Assembly: GCF_900103585.1 (NCBI RefSeq)
Contig: NZ_FNHV01000011.1
Coordinates: forward strand, 1 to 64,000
Source of the DNA: Streptomyces sp. cf386
Lineage (GTDB): Bacteria; Actinomycetota; Actinomycetes; Streptomycetales; Streptomycetaceae
Reading direction: 5' to 3'
Length of the DNA stretch: 64,000 nucleotides
Made by a program: the position numbers and the translations under genes. Below the pieces are notes generated by a model. The model ran no database searches and was not told where the DNA came from. It saw only the letters and a list, made by a program, of their open reading frames with translations. This document shows, piece by piece, positions 16,458 to 25,265 of the stretch. Position 1 is the stretch's first letter; each line of letters begins with the position of its first letter.

Positions 16458-16662
16458 TGGTGGACCGTAGGGGGACCGGGGTGGGGCCTTCTTGCCGCTT
16501 GAGTCGTTTTAATCCATACGGGTGAAACGATCCCTCAATCGGGGACAGGAACCCCTGATTCCATGGCTTGTGCATGACGAGACGGCCCTGCGGCAGCCGC
16601 GGGAGCTGGGCCGGGCACGCGGCCGTACGGCGTTGTCAGTGGGCTCGGTTACGGTTCTTCGC

Positions 16663-18072
16663 ATGGCTGCCCGTACCAAGTCCACGAAGGACCGCCCGTC
16701 CTACCGCTGCACGGAGTGCGGCTGGCAGACGGCCAAGTGGCTCGGCCGCTGCCCCGAGTGCCAGGCGTGGGGGACGGTCGAGGAGTACGGCGCGCCCGCG
16801 GTCCGTACGACGGCACCGGGTCGGGTGACGAGTTCCGCGCTGCCCATCGGGCAGGTCGACGGGCGGCAGGCCACCGCGCGGCCCACCGGAGTGTCCGAGC
16901 TGGACCGGGTGCTCGGCGGCGGGCTGGTGCCCGGCGCCGTCGTCCTCCTCGCGGGCGAGCCCGGCGTCGGCAAGTCCACACTGCTGCTGGACGTGGCCGC
17001 CAAGTCGGCGAGCGCCGAGCACCGCACGCTCTATGTCACCGGCGAGGAGTCGGCGAGCCAGGTGCGGCTGCGCGCCGACCGCATCGGCGCCATCGACGAC
17101 CACCTGTATCTCGCGGCCGAAACCGATCTGGCGGCCGTGCTGGGCCACTTGGACGCGGTGAAGCCGTCGCTGCTCATCATGGACTCCGTGCAGACCGTGG
17201 CCTCCCCGGAGATCGACGGTGCACCCGGTGGCATGGCGCAGGTCCGGGAGGTGGCCGGCGCCCTGATCCGGGCCTCCAAGGAACGCGGAATGTCGACGCT
17301 CCTTGTGGGACACGTCACGAAGGACGGCGCCATCGCCGGACCTCGCCTCCTCGAGCACCTCGTGGACGTGGTGCTCAGCTTCGAGGGCGACCGGCACGCG
17401 CGCCTGCGTCTCGTGCGCGGTGTCAAGAACCGCTACGGCGCGACGGACGAGGTCGGCTGCTTCGAACTGCACGACGAGGGCATCACGGGCCTTGCCGACC
17501 CAAGCGGACTTTTCCTGACCCGTCGTGACGAACCGGTCCCCGGCACCTGCCTGACGGTCACCCTGGAGGGCCGCCGCCCCCTGGTCGCCGAAGTCCAGGC
17601 GCTCACCGTCGACTCGCAGATCCCCTCACCCCGCCGCACCACGTCCGGCCTGGAGACCTCGCGCGTCTCGATGATGCTGGCCGTCCTGGAGCAGCGCGGC
17701 CGGATCAGCGCGCTCGGCAAGCGGGACATCTACTCCGCGACCGTCGGCGGAGTGAAGCTCTCGGAGCCCGCGGCGGACCTCGCCGTCGCCCTCGCGCTGG
17801 CCTCCGCCGCGAGTGACACACCTCTCCCCAAGAACCTCGTCGCGATCGGCGAGGTGGGCCTCGCGGGCGAGGTCAGACGGGTCACGGGCGTGCAGCGCAG
17901 ACTTGCCGAGGCGCACCGTCTGGGCTTCACGCACGCGCTCGTGCCGGGCGATCCGGGCAAGATCCCTGCGGGCATGAAGGTGCTGGAAGTGGCCGACATA
18001 GGGGACGCTCTGAGGGTCCTTCCGCGCTCGCGTCGTCGAGAGGCCCCACGGGACGAGGAGGACCGCCGGTAG
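16663..18072 (+). CDS. radA: DNA repair protein RadA (Sms)
   Basis: RecA-like branch-migration ATPase used in homologous recombination. At 469 residues it shows all parts: N-terminal zinc finger CTECGWQTAKWLGRCPEC (~18-35), Walker A GEPGVGKST near 107, the RadA-specific KNRYG motif near 256, and a Lon-protease-like C-terminal domain (VAIGEVGLAGEVRRV). I chose ATG 16663 because the zinc-finger protein begins there; the longer frame to 16522 is not protein-like. It is followed after 81 bp by disA, a conserved pair. Confidence 0.96.
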   Translation: MAARTKSTKDRPSYRCTECGWQTAKWLGRCPECQAWGTVEEYGAPAVRTTAPGRVTSSALPIGQVDGRQATARPTGVSELDRVLGGGLVPGAVVLLAGEPGVGKSTLLLDVAAKSASAEHRTLYVTGEESASQVRLRADRIGAIDDHLYLAAETDLAAVLGHLDAVKPSLLIMDSVQTVASPEIDGAPGGMAQVREVAGALIRASKERGMSTLLVGHVTKDGAIAGPRLLEHLVDVVLSFEGDRHARLRLVRGVKNRYGATDEVGCFELHDEGITGLADPSGLFLTRRDEPVPGTCLTVTLEGRRPLVAEVQALTVDSQIPSPRRTTSGLETSRVSMMLAVLEQRGRISALGKRDIYSATVGGVKLSEPAADLAVALALASAASDTPLPKNLVAIGEVGLAGEVRRVTGVQRRLAEAHRLGFTHALVPGDPGKIPAGMKVLEVADIGDALRVLPRSRRREAPRDEEDRR

Positions 18073-18153
18073 ACTTTGCCCTGGTCTCGCCCGTCCGTAC
18101 GAATCCAGTGCGCGAAACGGGAGCGCCCCAGAACCTGCGACCGGAGGAGTGCA

Positions 18154-19278
18154 GTGGCAGCCAACGACCGGGCAGCAGCTCCCGGAAAGTCCGGTGGGAG
18201 CTCCGGTGCCGATGGCCTGATGCGCGCCTCACTGAGCGCCGTGGCACCCGGCACGGCCCTGCGCGACGGCTTGGAGCGGATCCTCCGCGGCAACACCGGC
18301 GGACTCATCGTGCTCGGTTCCGACAAGACCGTCGAGGCGATGTGTACGGGCGGATTCGTCCTGGATGTCGAGTTCACGGCGACGCGACTGCGGGAGCTGT
18401 GCAAGCTCGACGGCGGCATCGTGGTGTCGTCCGACTTGTCGAAGATCCTGCGCGCGGGCGTCCAGCTGGTCCCGGACCCGACGATCCCCACGGAGGAGAC
18501 GGGCACCCGGCACCGCACGGCGGACCGGGTCAGCAAGCAGGTCGGCTTCCCGGTCGTCTCGGTCTCCCAGTCGATGCGGCTCATCGCCCTGTACGTCGAC
18601 GGGCAGCGCCGTGTCCTGGAGGACTCGGCGGCGATCCTCTCCCGGGCCAACCAGGCCCTGGCGACCCTGGAGCGCTACAAGCTCCGCCTCGACGAGGTCG
18701 CGGGAACGTTGTCAGCGCTGGAGATCGAGGACCTGGTGACGGTCCGCGACGTCTCGGCGGTCGCCCAGCGCCTGGAGATGGTCCGGCGTATCGCGACCGA
18801 GATCGCCGAGTACGTGGTGGAGCTGGGCACGGACGGACGGCTTCTCGCCCTGCAGCTGGACGAGTTGATCGCGGGCGTGGAGCCCGAGCGCGAGCTCGTG
18901 GTGCGCGACTACGTGCCCGAGCCGACGGCCAAGCGTTCCCGCACGGTCGACGAGGCGCTGTACGAGCTGGACGCCCTCACCCACGCCGAGCTCCTGGAAC
19001 TCCCCACGGTGGCCCGGGCGTTGGGCTACACGGGCTCCCCGGAGGCGCTCGACTCGGCGGTGTCCCCGCGCGGCTTCCGGCTGCTGGCCAAGGTGCCGCG
19101 GCTGCCGGGGGCGATCATCGACCGGCTGGTGGAGCACTTCGGCGGGCTGCAGAAGCTGCTCGCCGCGAGTGTGGACGACCTGCAGACGGTGGACGGGGTC
19201 GGCGAGGCTCGGGCGCGCAGCGTGCGGGAGGGGCTTTCACGGTTGGCGGAGAGCTCGATTCTGGAGCGGTACGTCTAG
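18154..19278 (+). CDS. disA: DNA-integrity scanning diadenylate cyclase
   Basis: Makes cyclic di-AMP from two ATP while scanning DNA. The 374-residue protein has the DAC domain (~20-160), with the metal-site motif D86-G87-G88 (the family usually has DGA) and R119-H120-R121, then a helical spine and a C-terminal HhH domain (DLQTVDGVGEARARSVREG). Start is GTG 18154, preceded by GGAGGAG at 18143. It is co-oriented with radA, which fits the known functional link between RadA and DisA. In Streptomyces c-di-AMP affects osmotic balance and development. Confidence 0.95.
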   Translation: MAANDRAAAPGKSGGSSGADGLMRASLSAVAPGTALRDGLERILRGNTGGLIVLGSDKTVEAMCTGGFVLDVEFTATRLRELCKLDGGIVVSSDLSKILRAGVQLVPDPTIPTEETGTRHRTADRVSKQVGFPVVSVSQSMRLIALYVDGQRRVLEDSAAILSRANQALATLERYKLRLDEVAGTLSALEIEDLVTVRDVSAVAQRLEMVRRIATEIAEYVVELGTDGRLLALQLDELIAGVEPERELVVRDYVPEPTAKRSRTVDEALYELDALTHAELLELPTVARALGYTGSPEALDSAVSPRGFRLLAKVPRLPGAIIDRLVEHFGGLQKLLAASVDDLQTVDGVGEARARSVREGLSRLAESSILERYV

Positions 19279-19285
19279 CCGAAGC

Positions 19286-19313
19286 GGTACCGCGCCCCTC
19301 CGGTCGCGGTACC
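19286..19313. terminator. Bidirectional terminator between disA and the convergent secreted-protein gene
   Basis: A perfect 9-bp stem, GGTACCGCG (19286-19294) with CGCGGTACC (19305-19313), sits between the two converging stop codons with a 10-base loop. Confidence 0.6.
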
Positions 19314-19323
19314 CCGTACCCCG

Positions 19324-20154
19324 CTAGTCGTTGTCCAGCACGAACGACGTCTGTGCCGTCCCGAAGCCCGGCGTCTTCGTCTCCACCAGATACGTCCCCG
19401 CCTCGGCCGCCCCCGCGGCAGGCGTCGCGCACTGGGGGGCGCTCGCGCTGCGGTCCCACTTCACCGTGAAGGTGATGCTCGACCCCGCGGGCACCCGGAA
19501 CGGCAGGCTGCGGGTGACCTCGGGGCAGTCGGCGGAGGACCAGAAGTCGTCCTCGGCTCCCGCCTGAGTGATCGTCACCACCGCGTTCCTCGGGCCGAGA
19601 TCGACCTTGCAGTCGTAGGTGGAGGTGTTCGTAGCGGTCAGCAGCAGTGCCGGCGTCTCGTCGGGGTTGTATGCGTTGTCCCGGCTCCGCACCGTCAACT
19701 TCACCTGGCCCGCGATGCAGCCGGGCAGCGTGGAGCCGTCGGCGACCGTGTCGTCCATGCCGACACCGCTGCCCGAGCCGCCACCCGCGGATCCGCTGCC
19801 CGAGCCGCCGTCCGACCCGCCGGAGCCCCCGGCACCGTCCCCGGAGCCGCCATCGCCGCCGGAGCCGTCACCGGACCCCGACCCGCCTGAGTCGCCGCCG
19901 CCGGTCGACTCGTCCCGGCCGCCCGGCGCCTGACTGATCGCCGGCCCCGAACCGGACGGACCCGGCGTGATCGTCGAGGGCCCGGGATTCTTGCCGTCCG
20001 ACCCGCCCACGTTGTTCTTGTCGCCTCCGCCACCCGATGCCAACACCCAGGTGATCAGCAACGCCAACAAGGCGACCACGGACAGCATTACGGCCCTCCG
20101 TCGCCAGTAGATGGTGGAGGGAAGCGGACCGACCGGATTGCGCAGAGATCCCAC
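19324..20154 (-). CDS. Membrane-anchored protein with Gly/Ser linker and BsuPI-like beta domain
   Basis: About 276 residues from GTG 20154. A short cytoplasmic segment (GSLRNPVGPLPSTIYWRRR) precedes one membrane helix (VVALLALLITWVLA, ~28-41). Then comes ~100 residues of Gly/Ser/Asp repeats and an extracytoplasmic beta-rich domain (CIAGQVKLTVRSRDNAYNPD to AQTSFVLDND) with four Cys that could form disulfides. The domain resembles the DUF4232/BsuPI proteinase-inhibitor type. Function is unknown. The gene converges on disA with a terminator between. Confidence 0.75.
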   Translation of the reverse strand: MGSLRNPVGPLPSTIYWRRRAVMLSVVALLALLITWVLASGGGGDKNNVGGSDGKNPGPSTITPGPSGSGPAISQAPGGRDESTGGGDSGGSGSGDGSGGDGGSGDGAGGSGGSDGGSGSGSAGGGSGSGVGMDDTVADGSTLPGCIAGQVKLTVRSRDNAYNPDETPALLLTATNTSTYDCKVDLGPRNAVVTITQAGAEDDFWSSADCPEVTRSLPFRVPAGSSITFTVKWDRSASAPQCATPAAGAAEAGTYLVETKTPGFGTAQTSFVLDND

Positions 20155-20340
20155 GGCGCAAACTGTACGAGAAGTCGGCGCGTTAGCTTGCTCCACCCGC
20201 CGCCCTGGGCGGCAACTTTTCCGGATCATCATTCCGGAAACGCTCCGGCAGCCGCCGCTGCACCCCTGTCTTCCGTCAGGTGCGGCACCTGCCGATCGCA
20301 GGGTGTGACGACCTCGCCCCTCCGCCTACGGTCCGTGACC

Positions 20341-20970
20341 ATGGACTTCAAGGACGCCGAGCTCTACCGCGAGATCACCGACTTCGCCCACGACACCCCA
20401 AGGTGGGTACAGCGCGCCGCCGAGATAGGAACGGAGGCCGGACTGCTGCTGTTCGCCGCGCTGTTCGTCGCCATGTGGTGGCGAGCCAGGGGCGACAGCG
20501 CCCGCGCCTTCGCGATCGCGGCCCTTGCACCTCTGGCCACGGCTGTGGCGTACGTGTGCAGTGAGGTGCTCAAGTCCGTTGTCACGCAGGAGCGTCCATG
20601 CCGGGCGGTGCCGGACGCGACCGCTCCGCTCAGCGCCTGCCCACCGCCCGGCGACTGGTCCTTCCCCAGCAACCACGCCACCATCGCGGGCGCCGCGGCC
20701 CTCACCCTGGCCCTGACCCGCCGGATCCTCCTGTGGCTGACGGCTCCGCTGGCCCTCCTCATGGCCTTCTCCCGCGTCTTCGTCGGCGTCCACTACCCGC
20801 ACGACGTCGCGGCGGGCCTTGCCTTCGGCGCGCTGGTCGCGCTGACGGCCGTACGGCTGACCACGCGTCCGGCGACCCGGCTGGCGGAGGCGATGCGCGG
20901 GGCGGGGGCGCCGGCGTTCGTACGGTGGCTGACCGGGCAGGAGCGGTCCGGGGTGCCGCATCGCCACTGA
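20341..20970 (+). CDS. PAP2-family membrane phosphatase
   Basis: A 209-residue, about five-helix membrane protein. The three phosphatase signature motifs are present: KSVVTQERP (motif 1), FPSNHAT (motif 2, the usual PSGH with Asn for Gly) and SRVFVGVHYPHD (motif 3). Relatives dephosphorylate undecaprenyl pyrophosphate or phosphatidic acid at the outer face of the membrane. ATG 20341 was chosen; a GTG two codons upstream is possible. It converges on the response-regulator gene with a 13-bp gap. Confidence 0.88.
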   Translation: MDFKDAELYREITDFAHDTPRWVQRAAEIGTEAGLLLFAALFVAMWWRARGDSARAFAIAALAPLATAVAYVCSEVLKSVVTQERPCRAVPDATAPLSACPPPGDWSFPSNHATIAGAAALTLALTRRILLWLTAPLALLMAFSRVFVGVHYPHDVAAGLAFGALVALTAVRLTTRPATRLAEAMRGAGAPAFVRWLTGQERSGVPHRH

Positions 20971-20983
20971 ACGGCCACCTGCC

Positions 20984-21646
20984 TCACGACTGCTCCAGGA
21001 GCCCCGCCTCGTACGCCACGATCGCCGCCTGCACGCGGTTGCGCACCCCCAACCGGTCGAGTACCGCGCTCACATACGCCTTCACCGTGCCCTCGACGAG
21101 GTGCAGCCGGGCGGCGATCTCCGGGTTGGACAGGCCCGCGCCGACGAGTCCGAGCACCTCGCGCTCACGCGGGCTGAGCCCGTCCACGCGCGCGCGTGCG
21201 GCGGCCTCGCGGCCGAGTCGCCCGTCGCTGCCGCCCAGCCCGTCGATGACGTACCGAGCGACCTTCGGCGACAGGAAGGCCGCGCCGGCCGCCACCGCCC
21301 GTACACCGGCGATCAGTTCGTACGGGTCCCCGGACTTCAGCAGGAAGCCGGTCGCGCCGCCGCCGAGCGCGCGGGCCACGTAAGCCTGTTCGGAGAAGGT
21401 GGTGAGCATCGCCACTGCCGTGCCCGGGACGGTCCGTACGATCTCCTCCGCGGCGGCGAGTCCGTCCAGGCGGGGCATACGGATGTCCAGCAGGGCCACG
21501 TCCGGCCGGTGCGCGCGGGTCAGCTCGACCGCCTCGCGCCCGTCGCCCGCCTCCGCGACGACCTCCGTCTCACCGCCGCTCGCCAGGATGGCGCGCACCC
21601 CGGCCCGCACCATCGCCTCGTCGTCGGCCAGCAGTACGCGGATCAC
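20984..21646 (-). CDS. NarL/LuxR-family response regulator
   Basis: A 220-residue two-domain regulator. The receiver has the acidic pair in LLADDEAMVRAGVRAIL, phospho-acceptor Asp in VALLDIRMPRLDG, and the conserved Thr and Lys (LTTFSE, LLKSGDP). The C-terminal LuxR HTH reads LSPREREVLGLVGAGLSNPE. ATG 21646 overlaps the kinase stop by 4 bp, so the pair is one transcription and translation unit. Targets are unknown. Confidence 0.93.
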   Translation of the reverse strand: MIRVLLADDEAMVRAGVRAILASGGETEVVAEAGDGREAVELTRAHRPDVALLDIRMPRLDGLAAAEEIVRTVPGTAVAMLTTFSEQAYVARALGGGATGFLLKSGDPYELIAGVRAVAAGAAFLSPKVARYVIDGLGGSDGRLGREAAARARVDGLSPREREVLGLVGAGLSNPEIAARLHLVEGTVKAYVSAVLDRLGVRNRVQAAIVAYEAGLLEQS

Positions 21647-23238
21647 CGTACGAACTCCTCATCGCTGGGAGGGCGTTGGGACAGACCCGCCCTGGGGATC
21701 ACGTCCTTGGCGACCAGCCGACCCGCGTTGTCGAAGCAGAGCCTGAAGTGGTCGACGGAGACGAGGAGTTCGCCGCTCGCACGGTAGTAGCGGCAGTCGC
21801 TGCCCGCCGGGGGCGGCACGGGCGCGCGCTCCACGGGGGCGTCCCGCACGGTGCGGTCCGGCAGGACGGGCGCGAGGTCGCCGCCCGAGGCCCCCAGGCG
21901 CAGCTCGGCGTATACGGCGGGCGACAGCACCGAGTGGGTCTCCGTGTACGCGTACCAGGAGAACGCCCCGCCGACGAGCACCACGCCCGCGCCGACGGCG
22001 GCCACGAAGGCGACGGCGACCCGGCGGCGGGCTCGCGCGAAGGGGGCGTACGGGGCCGACCGCAAAGGCGTGGCGGCGGCCTGCTCCGGGACGTACGCCC
22101 GCACACGGAACCCGCCCCCGTACGGACCGGCCTCGAAGTCACCGCCGACCGCGGTGACGGCGGCGTGCAGCGCCTGGAGTCCGGTGCCACCGGAAGAGGA
22201 CGGGGCAGAGGACGGGGCAGAGGGACTGGGCGCCGGGGACGCGCCCCGTCCGCCGGCCACCGTGACCGTCGTGCCGCCGGCCTCCCTGGTCGCCGTCACG
22301 GTGACCTCGGCACCCGGCGCGTGCCGGGCCGCGTTGGTCAGTGCCTCGCGGACCACCCGGTACAGGACGCGCTCGGCGACTTCGCCGGCCGGCCGCCGCG
22401 TCGCCGTACCGTCCTGCGTCGGCTCCCACCGCACCGGCAACCCCGACTCGGCGGCCCGTGCGACGAGTTGCTCGACGGTCTCGCCCGGCGGCGTCAGGGG
22501 CACCGGCTCGTCCTCCTCCCGCAGGACGCCGATGATGCGGTGCAGGCGTTCGGTGGCGTCGGCGGCGGCCACGCGCAGGTCTGCCGCGGCGGTGCGGTGG
22601 TGATCCGGGAGGTCGGAGGCGACCTGGAGGGCACCCGCACGCAGGGCGATCAGGCTCAGCTCGTGGCCCAGGGAGTCATGCATGTCCTGGGCGATGCGGG
22701 CCCGCTCGCGCAACCGGGCGCGCTCCTCCGCGATGCGCTGCTCACCCTCCAGGCGCGCGGCCCGCGTCCAGCCGGCCTCGCTCAGCCGGCGCCCCTGCCG
22801 CCAGTACCGGCCGCCGAGCCAGGGGAACACACACCCGAAGAGCAACGTGCCCGTCAGCACCACCCATTCCGGCGCCGGATCGACGCCGACCAGCGCGATC
22901 CTCGCCGTACCGAGACAGCCGACGATCCCGAAGACGACCCCCGCCGGCCGCACCCGCGCCGCACGCAGCCCGAGCAGCAGCGCGAAGACCCCGAGCGCGG
23001 GGCCGTAGGAAACGGAGAACAGGGCGGGGGTCGCGACGAGACTCAGTACGGCCGCCATCCCGAACGCCGCAAGCGGCCACCGCCGCGCCACGCCGACCGC
23101 GCCACCGAGCACGACCAGCCCGGCCACCTGCTGCCACCCGGCACACGGCTCGTCCATCCCGAGCCGGTCGGCCGTGAGCGCGGGCACCGCGAGGAGGGCC
23201 CAGAGGAGGCAGGCCCGCCATATACGAGGACGTTCCAT
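21643..23238 (-). CDS. HisKA_3 sensor kinase with C-terminal membrane segment and extracytoplasmic domain
   Basis: A 531-residue kinase. Four to five N-terminal membrane helices are followed by the H-box AQDMHDSLGHELSLIALRAG and an HATPase region that reads REALTNAARHAPGAEV and ends GGFRVRAYVPEQ. After the catalytic domain comes another membrane helix (VAVAFVAAVGAGVVLVGGAF, ~410) and ~100 extracytoplasmic residues with Cys in SDCRYYRAS and HFRLCFDNAG. A kinase core between two membrane modules is unusual. It is paired with the downstream regulator by a 4-bp overlap. Confidence 0.88.
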   Translation of the reverse strand: MERPRIWRACLLWALLAVPALTADRLGMDEPCAGWQQVAGLVVLGGAVGVARRWPLAAFGMAAVLSLVATPALFSVSYGPALGVFALLLGLRAARVRPAGVVFGIVGCLGTARIALVGVDPAPEWVVLTGTLLFGCVFPWLGGRYWRQGRRLSEAGWTRAARLEGEQRIAEERARLRERARIAQDMHDSLGHELSLIALRAGALQVASDLPDHHRTAAADLRVAAADATERLHRIIGVLREEDEPVPLTPPGETVEQLVARAAESGLPVRWEPTQDGTATRRPAGEVAERVLYRVVREALTNAARHAPGAEVTVTATREAGGTTVTVAGGRGASPAPSPSAPSSAPSSSGGTGLQALHAAVTAVGGDFEAGPYGGGFRVRAYVPEQAAATPLRSAPYAPFARARRRVAVAFVAAVGAGVVLVGGAFSWYAYTETHSVLSPAVYAELRLGASGGDLAPVLPDRTVRDAPVERAPVPPPAGSDCRYYRASGELLVSVDHFRLCFDNAGRLVAKDVIPRAGLSQRPPSDEEFVR

Positions 23239-23326
23239 TCACTTGACGCTACAAGCGGGTGGCGGGGCAGCACTGCTGCCGATCGTCAGGTAGGCGTCAT
23301 TCTGTGGTGCCGGCCCAGGCATTCCA

Positions 23327-23394
23327 GCCCGTCCGGCGTTTGAGGACAAGGCCCTTCAGGGCCGAAGCGGGGGTCTGGGGGCGGCAGCCCCCAG
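23327..23394 (+). repeat. Streptomyces intergenic repeat element, copy 1
   Basis: A run beginning CCGTCCGGCGTTTGAGGAC contains two nested hairpins, GGCCC-TTCA-GGGCC and CTGGGGG...CCCCCAG. A close relative lies at 40085-40150 in the same orientation. I recognise this as a family of palindromic intergenic repeats scattered through Streptomyces chromosomes. It lies between the kinase start and mutY and may act as a transcript-end structure. Confidence 0.7.
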
Positions 23395-23486
23395 GACCGC
23401 AGCCCACCACACCCCGCCAGCCACAAACGCACCGGCACCGCCGCCTACCCACCCAACCGCCCCCGACGTGGCAGGATCGGAAGGCC

Positions 23487-24422
23487 ATGACTGCGCCCAC
23501 AAAACCCCCCGCCGACAGCCCCGCCAACGCCAGCTCCGACGCCCCCCTGGCCCAGCTGCTGCACAGCACTGTCATCGACTGGTTCGACGACAACGCCCGC
23601 GACCTCCCCTGGCGGCGCCCCGAGGCCGGCCCCTGGGGAGTGATGGTCAGCGAGTTCATGCTCCAGCAGACGCCGGTGAACCGCGTCCTGCCCGTCTACG
23701 AACAGTGGCTCACCCAATGGCCCCGCCCCGCCGACCTCGCCAAGGACGCCCCCGGCGAGGCGGTGCGCGCCTGGGGCAGGCTCGGCTACCCACGCCGCGC
23801 ACTCCGACTGCACGGCGCCGCCGTCGCCATAGCGGAACGGCACGGCGGGGACGTACCGACCGACCACGCCCAGCTCCTCGCGCTGCCCGGCATCGGCGAG
23901 TACACGGCCGCGGCGGTCGCCTCCTTCGCCTACGGCCAGCGGCACGCCGTCCTGGACACCAACGTCCGCCGGGTCTTCGCCCGCGCCGTCACCGGCGTGC
24001 AGTACCCGCCGAACGCCACCACCGCCGCCGAACGCAAGCTCGCCCGCGCCCTGCTCCCCGAGGACGAGCGCACCGCCGCGCGCTGGGCCGCGGCCTCCAT
24101 GGAGCTGGGCGCGCTGGTGTGCACCGCGAAGAACGAGTCGTGCCAGCGTTGCCCGATCGCCGCCCAGTGCGCCTGGCGGCTCGCGGGCAAGCCGGAGCAC
24201 GAGGGACCGCCGCGCCGCGGACAGACGTACGCCGGAACCGACCGCCAGGTGCGGGGCAAGCTGCTCGCCGTGCTGCGCGAGGCCCACACGCCCGTCCCGC
24301 AGGCGGCCCTGGACCGCGTGTGGCACGAGCCGGTGCAGCGCGCCCGCGCCCTGGACGGCCTCGTCGCGGACGGTCTGGTGGAGCCGCTGCCGGGCGGGAC
24401 GTACCGGCTGCCGCTCACCTGA
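23487..24422 (+). CDS. mutY: A/G-specific adenine DNA glycosylase
   Basis: Removes adenine mispaired with 8-oxoguanine. The 311-residue protein holds the HhH-GPD fold: DLPWRR, VSEFMLQQTPVNRV (with the catalytic Glu), the hairpin LPGIGEYTAAAVASFAYG, catalytic Asp in VLDTNVRRVF, and the [4Fe-4S] loop C-X6-C-X2-C-X5-C beginning CTAKNESCQRC. The C-terminal NUDIX-like domain of E. coli MutY is largely missing, which is usual in Actinobacteria. ATG 23487 follows a weak AGG-rich site. Confidence 0.94.
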   Translation: MTAPTKPPADSPANASSDAPLAQLLHSTVIDWFDDNARDLPWRRPEAGPWGVMVSEFMLQQTPVNRVLPVYEQWLTQWPRPADLAKDAPGEAVRAWGRLGYPRRALRLHGAAVAIAERHGGDVPTDHAQLLALPGIGEYTAAAVASFAYGQRHAVLDTNVRRVFARAVTGVQYPPNATTAAERKLARALLPEDERTAARWAAASMELGALVCTAKNESCQRCPIAAQCAWRLAGKPEHEGPPRRGQTYAGTDRQVRGKLLAVLREAHTPVPQAALDRVWHEPVQRARALDGLVADGLVEPLPGGTYRLPLT

Positions 24423-24725
24423 CGCACAGTCACATCACAGCCGTAGGGCCTCTGCAACACCCGACACACAGCAACCGCATGGCCGCCATACGGGCAAATC
24501 GCCCCATACGCCAAGCAACTGCACCTCCCCTTTGCCCCTTTCCTTCTTCCGTTACACAACCGACGGACAGCCGAGCGCTAGCCGCAGGCTGCTTCGGACA
24601 GGCCCGTGACAACGCCTCCGTAGCTTCATTTCCGTACCCGACAAGCGGGGACGACTACGAACCACAGGCAGTGGGACCGACGGCGAACGAGCCGGCCGGT
24701 AACGGGGAATCGGGAGGCGGTCAAC
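24423..24725 (+). promoter_or_regulatory. Intergenic region before sigE, expected to hold the CseB-dependent promoter
   Basis: Three hundred bases without a gene. In S. coelicolor the sigE promoter in this position depends on the CseB response regulator. The stretch is poorer in GC than its flanks near 24530-24560 (CTTCTTCCGTTACACAACC) and ends in a good ribosome site, GGGAGGCGGTCAAC. I cannot place the -10 and -35 with confidence. Confidence 0.5.
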
Positions 24726-25265
24726 ATGGCGCAGGGCGAGGTGCTCGAATTCGAGGAGTACGTCCGCACGCGGCAGGACGCGCTGCTGCGCAGTGCCCGC
24801 CGACTGGTTCCGGACCCGGTGGACGCCCAGGACCTGCTGCAGACGGCGCTGGTACGGACGTACCACCGCTGGGACGGCATCGCGGACAAGCGGCTCGCGG
24901 ACGCCTACCTGCGCCGCGTGATGATCAACACGCGGACCGAGTGGTGGCGGGCCCGCAAGCTGGAGGAAGTACCGACCGAGCAGCTCCCGGATGCCTCGGT
25001 CGACGACTCCACCGAGCAGCACGCGGACCGCGCCCTGTTGATGGACATCATGAAGGTTCTGGCTCCGAAGCAGCGCAGCGTCGTGGTGCTGCGACACTGG
25101 GAGCAGATGTCCACGGAGGAGACGGCCGCGGCCCTCGGCATGTCGGCCGGAACGGTCAAGAGCACGCTGCACCGGGCGCTCGCCCGGCTCCGCGAGGAGC
25201 TGGAGAGCCGCGATCTGGACGCACGCGCGCTGGAGCGTGAGGAGCGGGAGCGTTGCGCGGCCTAG
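24726..25265 (+). CDS. sigE: ECF RNA polymerase sigma factor SigE (cell-envelope stress)
   Basis: A 179-residue ECF sigma of the SigE family. Region 2 reads ARRLVPDPVDAQDLLQTALV and continues into DAYLRRVMINTRTEWWR; region 4 reads QRSVVVLRHWEQMSTEETAA with AAALGMSAGTVKSTLHRALA as HTH. There is no anti-sigma gene; control is by transcription through CseB/CseC, as known in S. coelicolor. Its targets there include cell-wall and envelope-lipid genes. The stop codon overlaps the cseA start. Confidence 0.96.
   Translation: MAQGEVLEFEEYVRTRQDALLRSARRLVPDPVDAQDLLQTALVRTYHRWDGIADKRLADAYLRRVMINTRTEWWRARKLEEVPTEQLPDASVDDSTEQHADRALLMDIMKVLAPKQRSVVVLRHWEQMSTEETAAALGMSAGTVKSTLHRALARLREELESRDLDARALEREERERCAA

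Noticed and set aside
19740..19960. Minisatellite-like Gly/Ser array in the exported-protein gene
   Set aside because: The codons vary and no fixed DNA unit repeats; it is low-complexity linker coding.
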